NCBI RefSeq assembly: GCF_900113375.1 | Contig: NZ_FOPC01000010.1 | Coordinates: forward strand, 118,275 to 182,274 | Origin: Algoriphagus hitonicola | GTDB taxonomy: Bacteria; Bacteroidota; Bacteroidia; Cytophagales; Cyclobacteriaceae | Length of the DNA: 64,000 nt | Reading direction: 5' to 3' | Shown here: in pieces, positions 56,426 to 63,730 of the stretch | Numbering within the stretch: the stretch's first letter is position 1 | Layout of the letters: each line of letters starts with the position of its first letter | Position numbers and translations under genes: made by a program | The notes under the pieces: model-generated | Told to the model about the DNA's origin: nothing | The model's input: the letters and a program-made list of their open reading frames with translations, nothing else | Databases searched by the model: none

Positions 56426-58315
56426 TCAATTCAAACTCATCACTGGAGGATCTATCAAGAACTCTTCCCATTCAGGGGAGGTTTTTCCCAAGCTTATTTT
56501 TGCGGTCCTGACCTTGATTTTAAAATTAGAAATAGCATTTACTCTGAGATCCAGTAAGTGTGAGAGTTGCTCCAAGGTCATCTGATCCTGTTCGGAAACC
56601 ACGAGATAGACCAGATAAAACGCTTTTTCCAAAGGAATCCGAATACCGTGAAAAATGGTACCTGCCGTTGGGGACTCGATATGTCCACAACTGCCACATC
56701 TTCGATGGAAAAGTTTCGGAGCTTTGGCTTCTTTAGATTGCCCACATGATTTACAAGTAAAGCCCTCGGACCATTTGATTTCCTCCAAATAGCGATAGCA
56801 GGCCGTTGCATCCGGAAAAATCACCTTAAATTCCTCATAAGTCAGCTTCTTATTGGTAATCTGATTTCGCAGACTCTCTTTCATTTTGGATTTGAGCTTC
56901 CAGATATCCTTATCCAGCAGGGAATTGATGCGCTTGATTTCTTCGTCTTTTTCCAAAATCTGGGTGTTGTAAGCCTCCAACAATCTACTTTTCTCCTCCA
57001 GTTCGAAAGTGCGGTCAGCTACTTTTTGCTCCAGTTCGGCGTTGACCTTATCCTTCAGCTGGGCATTGGTCTCTGCTTGTCTCAGGGAACGTAGCAAAGC
57101 GCGATCTTTAGTTTCTTTGAGGATTTTAACCCGGTCTCCCAAGGCTAAAGTCAATAGTAGCATCTCGATCAGAAATGCCATATGCAAACTGTAATAAAGG
57201 ACTGTGCTATGTGGAATAACGGCGGTATGCACCAGGATTTTAAGCAATACTCCCAAAACCAAAATGGCATAGGCGGCTACGAATAATCGGGCTACTTTAT
57301 AGCCTTTGACCAGCACCAAAATACTCGCTACCAAAATCAAGAGGAAAGGCAGAATATCATACACCTGCACTTCCAATAATTCGAGAACTCCGGCCAAACC
57401 AGCCAAAAACAAAATTGACTTGGCTACCAAAAACCAGCGCAGCAACTGGTACAGCAATCGATGCCTTAGTTTCAGATTAAGAAATCGAATGGAGAAAAAT
57501 ATCGCAAATGCCACTATCCCAAAGCCAAAAATTCCGTTAACGTAGCTGTTCCATTCGGGGCTGTTGGGCCAGAGATACTGAAAGCCAATCCCGTCAGCCG
57601 CCATTGCAAAACCCGCTACACTGAGCAGGTAAAAGACATAATAGAGATATTTGATCTCTCTGATAGCCACATAAATCAGGAGATTATACAGCGTGATAAT
57701 CAGGATCATCCCATAAAAAATCCCGTAGAGGAAATATTCACTGAGGGAATAAAATACAAAGCGGTTGACTGAACGGAAGGCGATTCGAATGTCAGCTTTT
57801 TGGGAAGAGCGGATTTTGAAATAATAATTGGTGATTCCTTCGCTCACATTGCTGACCGGGATTTCGAAATTTTTATGAGAGAAAAGCCGCTGACTGAAGG
57901 GTCTTTCATCGCCAAGTTCAACCTTTCGAAAACCTCCTTGATTCTGAGGGAGATATGCGTCAAGATGGTCGATGGTTTGATCATAAAATTCCAGAATCCA
58001 GTTTTTTTGACTGGCTGGATTTCTGAGAATGGAGACTTTTACCCAATAGGTTTTATTAGGGTCAAATTTTCCTTTGGAGAAAGCCGGATTGGTTTTAAAA
58101 TTACCCTGAAAATCCGGATGAGAAACCGTGGCGATATCTAGGGAATTTCCTGTTTCTTCAAAAAACTCGAGTTTATCGATGGCATAAATCCGTTCATCCA
58201 ATTGATCGTCTATGGCAAAAGTATAGCCACCGGATAGGCGCTGGGCCAAGGAATCAGAGAGTGCTAAAATTCCCAGCAATACAAAAGTCCATTTTAGTCG
58301 ATTTAGCTTCATCAA
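56426..58315 (-). CDS. 7TMR-DISM receptor fused to IS1595-type zinc-ribbon/HTH domain
   Basis: 629 residues. Signal peptide (to SLAQ), 7TMR-DISMED2-type extracellular sandwich (about 30-165), seven membrane segments (about 185-390), coiled coil (about 395-475), then a region matching the N-terminus of IS1595 transposases: FPDATACYRYLEEIKW, a zinc ribbon with C521/C524 and C540/C543, TAGTIFHGIRIPLEKAF and a helical LEQLSHLLDLRVNAIS segment. There is no transposase catalytic domain. It probably senses an envelope signal and binds DNA from the membrane. It lies 260 bases upstream of susC on the same strand, so it is the likely regulator of that locus. Confidence 0.85.
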   Translation of the reverse strand: MMKLNRLKWTFVLLGILALSDSLAQRLSGGYTFAIDDQLDERIYAIDKLEFFEETGNSLDIATVSHPDFQGNFKTNPAFSKGKFDPNKTYWVKVSILRNPASQKNWILEFYDQTIDHLDAYLPQNQGGFRKVELGDERPFSQRLFSHKNFEIPVSNVSEGITNYYFKIRSSQKADIRIAFRSVNRFVFYSLSEYFLYGIFYGMILIITLYNLLIYVAIREIKYLYYVFYLLSVAGFAMAADGIGFQYLWPNSPEWNSYVNGIFGFGIVAFAIFFSIRFLNLKLRHRLLYQLLRWFLVAKSILFLAGLAGVLELLEVQVYDILPFLLILVASILVLVKGYKVARLFVAAYAILVLGVLLKILVHTAVIPHSTVLYYSLHMAFLIEMLLLTLALGDRVKILKETKDRALLRSLRQAETNAQLKDKVNAELEQKVADRTFELEEKSRLLEAYNTQILEKDEEIKRINSLLDKDIWKLKSKMKESLRNQITNKKLTYEEFKVIFPDATACYRYLEEIKWSEGFTCKSCGQSKEAKAPKLFHRRCGSCGHIESPTAGTIFHGIRIPLEKAFYLVYLVVSEQDQMTLEQLSHLLDLRVNAISNFKIKVRTAKISLGKTSPEWEEFLIDPPVMSLN

Positions 58316-58580
58316 GGGTAGTTTTTAAAGAGCACCAAAAAGGCAGGAGGCCTTTGGAATAGTGGTTTTTTTAATTTTTTATAAGGGAAAAAGACAGGTT
58401 ACCCTCTTTTAATAACGATGGGATGAGAAAACGGTTATTCAATTTAATTGGTTTATCCATTCCGAATTAATGTCCAATTCCGAAAGAATCGAGGAAGCAG
58501 AAAGGGTTAAAAGTTAATTGTTAAATAGGCGATGGGGGAAATCGAGGAATTTTTTAATCGACATGCTCGCAAGGCGCAAC

Positions 58581-58608
58581 GGGTTCTGGGTTCTGGGTTC
58601 TGGGTTCT
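58581..58608. repeat. Heptanucleotide microsatellite (GGTTCTG)n
   Basis: Four tandem units. Confidence 0.85.
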
Positions 58609-58904
58609 TGATCCGCCTACTGAAAACTGTGACTGCCTACTTCATTGGTTCAGGGTTAAATAGTTAATGGTTAAAATGTAGTTTTGGGGTTCATGGTTCA
58701 GATTTGGGGAATTGTCGAAAGTTGAATCGATGGGATGTTGGGAGGTTGGTGATGTCTGACCTTTGAAAAAATATCGAATGATGAATGGGAAATAATGAAT
58801 TTCGAAGTGTGAGTAATGCTGAAAGTTTAAGTCAGAAATCTGACACAGAGTGTCGATTGGCCAACATAAAAGTTCCCAAAACCTACATTTGAAGTGTTCC
58901 CTAA

Positions 58905-59074
58905 AATGACCCCTGAGGGGTCAAACCTTGAATACCTGTGCGCCTGTGGCGTAGCTCCGTATGGAGCTGCGACTGAAAGGAGCTGCGGAATGCGGGGTTT
59001 GGTCACGACAAAATACCCCAACCTCGGCCCGAGGATCTCCCAGAAACCAGCCTCGCAGTGCCGAGGAGGAAGAT
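58905..59074 (+). repeat. Large structured repeat, copy 7
   Basis: 5' hairpin GACCCCTGAGGGGTC in place of AATCCCGAAGGGATT, followed by AAACCTTGAATA and the CCTGTGCGCCTGTGGCGTA insert. Remainder as copy 3. Confidence 0.8.
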
Positions 59075-59169
59075 AAAATTTGATTAGGACCAATTCCCGA
59101 ACGTCGGCTAGAAAAATATCGAATGATGAATTTCGAAGTTTTGTTCCTAGGCAATTTTAGGTATAAAGT

Positions 59170-59340
59170 AATGACCCCAGAGGGGTCAAACCTTGAATAC
59201 CTGTGCCCCTGTGGCGTAGCCCCGTATGGAGCTGAGACTGAAAGGAGCTGCGGAATGCGGGGTAAAAGTGATAGAAAAGTGTCCAACCTCGGCCCGAGGA
59301 TCCGCCGGATATCAGCCCCGTGGTGCCGAGGAGGAAGAAA
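59170..59340 (+). repeat. Large structured repeat, copy 8
   Basis: 5' hairpin GACCCCAGAGGGGTC, one-base variant of copy 7, and a CCTGTGCCCCTGTGGCGTA insert. The stretch before the closing hairpin matches copy 6 (GTAAAAGTGATAGAAAAG), which indicates mosaic exchange between copies. Confidence 0.8.
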
Positions 59341-59389
59341 AAAAATTAATAGGACCAAATCCCCAAACTACCGATAATTATCAAAGAAT

Positions 59390-59473
59390 AAACACTCCGA
59401 GGGATTCGGTTCTAATATTGATTATTGACCATATCTCGCATTGGATTAAGATAAACCCTCGGAGGGTTGGAAT
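59390..59473. repeat. CTCCGAGGG long-spacer hairpin element
   Basis: CACTCCGAGGGATTCGG and AAACCCTCGGAGGGTTGG about 50 bases apart; sister of 49403-49492. Confidence 0.65.
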
Positions 59474-59573
59474 CCTGAAACTAGCGAAAGAAACCTTCGA
59501 GGTCTAATCTAATTCACAATACTGAAAAAATGACCTGTATCGACTTCGCTGACGAAGACCTCAAAGGTTAAGG

Positions 59574-59603
59574 AAAAAACCGGGCAGGAGACCCACCCGG
59601 CTT
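59574..59603 (-). terminator. Terminator of the four-gene phage-like cassette
   Basis: On the minus strand: CCGGG, 11-base loop, CCCGG, six T residues; 24 bases after the stop of the last gene. Confidence 0.75.
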
Positions 59604-59626
59604 TAGTTTGATTAGGAATAAACTAT

Positions 59627-59878
59627 TTATTGTACCGTGGACAGCAGCTTCTCGTGCAGTCTTTCCTCATCTACGGTGAGTTGGGAAATGCTCACCAGGA
59701 TGGTGCCTGCGGTGATGGCATGCCCTGCATAGGCGGCCAAGACAGCGGGAACCGATCCCGGTGCGGTGATCACTGCCGTCCCTACGGCTGCGATGATCAA
59801 TCCGGCTCTTTTTAGGATCCGGAAAAACTTCGGGGTGGGCGCCTGGGCCCTTTCTTTTATTTCTGTGAGTAAATTCAT
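59627..59878 (-). CDS. Small hydrophobic protein, holin-like
   Basis: 83 residues. A basic N-terminus, two adjacent hydrophobic segments (about 25-43 and 46-66) joined by a proline/glycine turn, and a charged C-terminus: the plan of a small class II holin. No family can be named. Last gene of the cassette, 66 bases after the coiled-coil protein gene. Confidence 0.6.
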   Translation of the reverse strand: MNLLTEIKERAQAPTPKFFRILKRAGLIIAAVGTAVITAPGSVPAVLAAYAGHAITAGTILVSISQLTVDEERLHEKLLSTVQ

Positions 59879-59944
59879 GAGTTTGTTGGTTTTAAACGGT
59901 TAGAATTTTAATCTTTCCAAACCAGCGAATAGCAATAGTCTAAT

Positions 59945-60193
59945 TTATGAATCACCGATTTTGCTTCCCCAGAGTCTCATGATTTTTTTGTTGATGAGAT
60001 TGGGGTATTTCAGCAGCATGTATTTGACCATGGCGAGTTCGGTTTCCATTCTGACTAGCGCTTCTTTGATTTTGGAAATCTCGGTACTCATCGACTTAAT
60101 GTCCTGGACTAGGAGCTTCAGGAAGAAAGCGATGATGGAAAGGAGGAGCGCGATGACTCCTCCCGAAATAGCATGCCACATCAGTCCATCCAT
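59945..60193 (-). CDS. Small membrane-anchored coiled-coil protein
   Basis: 82 residues: one N-terminal membrane helix (about 9-30) and a heptad-rich segment (DIKSMSTEISKIKEALVRME) followed by a basic tail. Similar in plan to XhlA-type or spanin-like phage proteins. It overlaps the DUF5675 gene by 13 bases. Confidence 0.6.
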   Translation of the reverse strand: MDGLMWHAISGGVIALLLSIIAFFLKLLVQDIKSMSTEISKIKEALVRMETELAMVKYMLLKYPNLINKKIMRLWGSKIGDS

Positions 60194-60627
60194 TCGATTC
60201 GATGGTAAGTCAGATTTAAGGCCTGATCTGGACAGCTCCTTATCTCCAGGGTAGCCTTTTGATCTTTCTTGAGTATCTGCCCTACCCGATTTTTCAGGGT
60301 TCGGAATTTTACCGGATCGGCTATTCCTTTTCCTTCATCGGTAATTGCAGATACCAGGACGATGTGTTGCAAACCTGAGCATAGGCCTATTTCCACTTGT
60401 TTTTTGAAGGCCTTTCTCATTCCGTTGGGGGTTTTGAACAGGATCAGTTTTGGGCGATGGTTTTCCACGGTTAGATCGAGTTCATATATTCCCTCGGGAA
60501 TACATGATACCTTTGGAAGAAAGTGGGCGGGTGGGGACTCCACTGTTAGGGAGAAAAACTCTCCGTCCAGATAGAGTTTCCCGCTTGTTCCTCCTGGCCA
60601 GTATTCCCTTTCCAGCAGCAGGTCCAT
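60181..60627 (-). CDS. DUF5675-family protein
   Basis: 148 residues. GKLYLDGEFFSLTVESPPAHF and CIPEGIYELDLTVENHRPKL match DUF5675, a small beta-rich domain found in phages and mobile islands of Bacteroidota. No signal peptide. An enzymatic role on cell wall has been speculated for such cassettes, but nothing in the sequence proves it. Starts 4 bases after the 248-residue protein gene. Confidence 0.72.
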   Translation of the reverse strand: MDLLLEREYWPGGTSGKLYLDGEFFSLTVESPPAHFLPKVSCIPEGIYELDLTVENHRPKLILFKTPNGMRKAFKKQVEIGLCSGLQHIVLVSAITDEGKGIADPVKFRTLKNRVGQILKKDQKATLEIRSCPDQALNLTYHRIEWMD

Positions 60628-60631
60628 TTGC

Positions 60632-61378
60632 TTAGACTACCGCAACGATCACTGCGGGATTCTGGGAAATATCCCGGCGCTCGTATTGTTCGCCATTCAA
60701 TTCCTCGACAAACTCCAAGCTTAAGGCAAAGAAGTAATTTTCATTTGCCTGGTTTGGAATAGGTAGGGTCAGGACTTCAGCCGATGCGGATGAAGCATCT
60801 AAAGGCAGGAATTCTGAGCTTTGGATTTCAGCCTTGAATGTCTGCCCCTCAAAGTTGACAGCTGCGCGAATGAGTGAGAAGCGGTAATGCGATGATCCTT
60901 TGGGAGAGATGAGGTATTTGGAAGGTGCCATTTCCTCAATCGTCACCGTGACTGAGGATTCATCCTCCAGGACCTCGAACTGCTTTTTCAAGATTTCTCC
61001 GAAAACGGCCGATTCTGAGAATTCGAATCCCCGCATCATTTGAATATCCCCGAGTTCGAATCTGCGTTCTCCTCTGGGACTTACCGGGTCGGTTTTAAGG
61101 ACCTTGTTGACCGCAGAGTAAAGGCGGTTATGCAGTTTTCCCCCGTTTGATCTGAGTTCGATTTCCCGGAAAGCATTTTTCAGGAATTTGGCCGCGGATG
61201 CAGCCTGGGAGAATTCCTGCATGTTTTCACGGGTTCGCTGGAATTTGGGGTCATTGAGCAGTCTTTGTCTGCTGACGCCCCCTTTTCTTCTGGCGATGTA
61301 TTTGCCATCTCTATTTTTATAGAAGGAGAGATCACCGATCGTTCCTTCGAGTTTGATTATTGAACTTTGTTTAGCCAT
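60632..61378 (-). CDS. Conserved protein of Bacteroidota mobile islands, function unknown
   Basis: 248 residues. N-terminus IIKLEGTIGDLSFYKNRDGK then ARRKGGVSRQRLLNDPKFQR, a conserved opening I recall from many Bacteroidota proteins of unknown function. The second half is beta-rich. No signal peptide or membrane segment. First gene of the cassette with DUF5675 and two small membrane proteins. Confidence 0.65.
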   Translation of the reverse strand: MAKQSSIIKLEGTIGDLSFYKNRDGKYIARRKGGVSRQRLLNDPKFQRTRENMQEFSQAASAAKFLKNAFREIELRSNGGKLHNRLYSAVNKVLKTDPVSPRGERRFELGDIQMMRGFEFSESAVFGEILKKQFEVLEDESSVTVTIEEMAPSKYLISPKGSSHYRFSLIRAAVNFEGQTFKAEIQSSEFLPLDASSASAEVLTLPIPNQANENYFFALSLEFVEELNGEQYERRDISQNPAVIVAVV

Positions 61379-61713
61379 GTTTTCAATTGATTTAAGTGAA
61401 ACATGGCACTAATCTGGAGCTAAGTATTTGAGGATCAAAACGAAAGTAGAAAGTATGGATTCTGTGTATTCATTGGAATCTGTAGAAAAAGTAGACCCTG
61501 TGGACAATGTGGAAAGTATGGAGAAAAGTGCAGGTATCTACGGGATATCTACGGGGTATCTATGGAGTATCTGGCGGGGAACTGGAGAGTTGATGAACTG
61601 GAAACGTGTTGAAGTGGTCGCTTTGGTGTGGTGGTTTGGGGATATTTTTTCGGGGGCTACGCCTGCGCTCCTCAAGGCTATTAAAATATTTCATTCTTAA
61701 ACCAATAACGAAC
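61379..61713. other. Intergenic region with degenerate short repeats
   Basis: Degenerate tandem units around GTGGAAAGTATGGA (61447-61530) and GGGTATCTA (61540-61570). A 90-codon plus-strand frame here encodes a VESMDS-like low-complexity peptide and is probably not a gene. Confidence 0.5.
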
Positions 61714-62112
61714 TTAAATTAGCCAAAAAGTCCAAAATAAAATTATAGGAATAAATACTGAAATTAGCATGTAAGTCAAAATAAATTTTCCGTTCAATTC
61801 ACCTTGGGTGATAAGTAAATTCACTTTTTTTATATTTCTCACTAAAAAAAAGGTATTTACTACTACCATTGGTAAATAATATAATATAAATAATATTAAA
61901 ATGTAATTAATAAATCCAGAAAAATGCCTAATATTAATTTCATAAAAAAACTCTCCTAATTTCCTTTGAGCAATTAACATTATTGTTAAAAAATTTATAG
62001 ACATGAAAAAACTCATGATTACAACAGAATTAATTAGAGCTTTTTTCCTACTTCTAGCGTTAATCATAATCCTATATAAACAGTCAGCCCAAATTTTATA
62101 AAACATGTTCAT
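61714..62112 (-). CDS. Small membrane protein, putative immunity protein of the RHS toxin
   Basis: About 132 residues from the ATG at 62112, four bases after the RHS stop; in-frame upstream ATGs would overlap the RHS end. Four hydrophobic segments. Very AT-rich. No family recognised. Position directly after an RHS C-terminal tail is the classic place for a cognate immunity gene, and a membrane location would fit a toxin acting on membranes. Confidence 0.55.
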   Translation of the reverse strand: MNMFYKIWADCLYRIMINARSRKKALINSVVIMSFFMSINFLTIMLIAQRKLGEFFYEINIRHFSGFINYILILFILYYLPMVVVNTFFLVRNIKKVNLLITQGELNGKFILTYMLISVFIPIILFWTFWLI

Positions 62113-62896
62113 TCTTTTAAAAATCTTCATCCCAATTAAAACCATCTACACCATAATACGGAACACCATCTTTATCAATATAATTTGGAGCATACCTTAA
62201 ACTATCCATATTTTTATAATTTTGAAACATTATTTGAAAACTACTTAATCCTAAACCACCTATGCCTACAGCTCTTCCTAATAACCCAGAACCAAAACCA
62301 AATTTTTCGAGAATTGATGACGAAATACCCAAGAATCCAAAGGTAAATCCAACTCCATTTTGCAAAATTACATTCTTTACTCCACCATTTTTATACTCTT
62401 TATATGCTTCATATCCACTTAGAGAGGTGCTAGCTAAAGCAAGTCTAAAACCAATCCCCCTTAAATTTTCAGATGGTGAAATTGATGCATCTATGGTGCT
62501 ATTATAAGCACTTTCAACCGTTTTTATGACTGAAGATAAAATTTCAAAACTGGGCAAAGCTAGACCTGTTTTTCCCATATCGCTAGCCAAATTCTCATTA
62601 ATTTTTAGTTCAGATCTTTTTCTAATCTCATTCAAAACTTTTGTTCTTTCTTGACAAGGAATACACTCTCTTTTTTTAACTTTTTCTCCTTTTTTACCTG
62701 TACCCCCCATAATATCCCCATTTTCATCCGGAGCCACATACCCATTAAAGGTTACAGCTCCCAAAATAGAGTAAGGCTCCATCCCATCCGGATCGATAAA
62801 TCGGATCGGGTTGTCAAAGGCATAGTTGAACGGAGAATGGCGGGTCATTTTCTCTGCCAAGGGATCGATCACAAACCATCTGCCTATGGCTGGATT

Positions 62897-62947
62897 CCCG
62901 ATATCGCTTAACCTTCCTATCGGAAGGCAAGCTCATCGGGACAGGCT
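62897..62947. repeat. 51-bp palindrome in the RHS gene (family A)
   Basis: CCCGATATCGCTT...AAGCTCATCGGGACAGGCT; on the minus strand it starts AGCCTGTCCCGATGAGC. It falls exactly between codons for GARMY and (D/N)PAIGRW and introduces an in-frame TGA. Confidence 0.85.
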
Positions 62948-63024
62948 GTACATCCTCGCTCCATAATCGTACAGATTCACTCCCAAGTGGCCGTTTGCAA
63001 CTCGCCTTCAAACTGGCACTTCCA

Positions 63025-63066
63025 TAGATTAGCCCACCGGGCTAATCCTTAACGCTCAGTCCTCAC
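63025..63066. repeat. Palindrome in the RHS gene (family B)
   Basis: Minus strand: GAGGACTGAGCGTTAAGG then ATTAGCCC/GGGCTAAT. The flanking 20 bases are also altered, so ancestral coding cannot be fully rebuilt here. Confidence 0.75.
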
Positions 63067-63106
63067 TATAAAGATAAGGATTCCTCCCACCCTGCAAGCT
63101 GACCCC

Positions 63107-63150
63107 TCGCTAAATCAGTCCACTGGACTGATTTTTAACGCTCGGTCCTC
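63107..63150. repeat. 44-bp palindrome in the RHS gene (family B)
   Basis: Minus strand: GAGGACCGAGCGTTAAAA then ATCAGTCC/GGACTGAT. Removing it joins codons to YQYGGVSLQGGRN; its presence shifts the frame by two. Confidence 0.85.
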
Positions 63151-63195
63151 TCCATACTGATATCCAAGTCCTCCAAGCTCTACTCCCCAAGGATT

Positions 63196-63246
63196 CCCGA
63201 TATCGCTTCGCCTCCCACTGGAGGCAAGCTCATCGGGACAGGCTCC
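63196..63246. repeat. 51-bp palindrome in the RHS gene (family A)
   Basis: Same head and tail as the unit at 62897 but a different inner stem (CCTCCCACTGGAGG). It inserts 17 codons in frame between QETH and NPWGVEL. Confidence 0.85.
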
Positions 63247-63300
63247 ATGCGTTTCTTGGACAATAAGCGGACCTGTGCTCATAATCCGGAACTGATCGAA

Positions 63301-63322
63301 CCTGCCTTTGCCGGAAGGCAGG
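63301..63322. repeat. 22-bp perfect palindrome in the RHS gene
   Basis: CCTGCCTT, 6 central bases, AAGGCAGG. Its exact removal restores VWFDQFRIMSTGP; its presence shifts the frame by one. Confidence 0.88.
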
Positions 63323-63442
63323 CCAGACGTTTTCGCTTGTCTCGTTGACCAAGAATGTTTCGATGTAGCCATCCTTCCTCACCGCGATCTTCTCAATCAG
63401 TTCCTCATGTTTGTTTCTGGCTTTGTGGGATAAAGCGTTCCC

Positions 63443-63730
63443 CTAAATAAATCAATTCTTCTAGGAAGGTTATCTATTCTGGATGGAGCTCCTGGCAGGG
63501 ATTTTTTTTCTTACTCCATTGTCTACAATTAATACCTTTAATTACATAATCAAAATCCGAAGTGGCTTTGGCCGTTACACTTTGCTCCACTCCCCATTAA
63601 ATGAATGGGTTTATTTATTCTATTGGCAGCATTTTGAATCCGAGGAATCCCTCTTTCAATGTACCCACCCCGCCAAGTACATCTTCCAAAAATCCCTTAC
63701 CAGCTATAGGTTTGCATCAAAAACAAACCT
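63443..63730. other. Junction between RHS remnant and IS66 element
   Basis: No convincing gene. TGTACCCACCCCGCCAAG near 63659 could be the left terminal repeat of the IS66 element, but the other end lies outside the window. Confidence 0.4.

Larger units (their letters stand above)
58316..59626. other. Repeat island upstream of the sensor gene
   Basis: Contains a GGTTCTG microsatellite (58581-58608), two large structured repeats, one CTCCGAGGG element and a terminator. No convincing gene; frames on the minus strand are the repeats read as protein. Confidence 0.65.
62117..63442 (-). pseudogene. 3' part of an RHS-repeat polymorphic toxin gene, broken by palindromes
   Basis: Reading the minus strand, the RHS core can be followed in pieces: NALSHKARN, KKDGY-like [93 protein letters not shown] and [13 protein letters not shown]. 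Five short palindromes split these pieces; some shift the frame and one brings a stop. From 62872 down to 62117 the frame is open and encodes the core end plus a 220-residue AT-rich tail with a glycine-rich hydrophobic stretch. A stop at 63443-63445 ends the similarity upstream, next to an IS66 element. Confidence 0.85.

Noticed and set aside
58827..59358. Minus-strand frames with similar peptides (PPRH..ILGPRL) in several repeat copies
   Set aside because: The similarity follows from the repeated DNA; frames vary in length and are interrupted in other copies, and stems explain the conservation better.
61428..61700. 90-codon plus-strand frame with VESMDS-like peptide
   Set aside because: Low-complexity translation of a degenerate tandem repeat.
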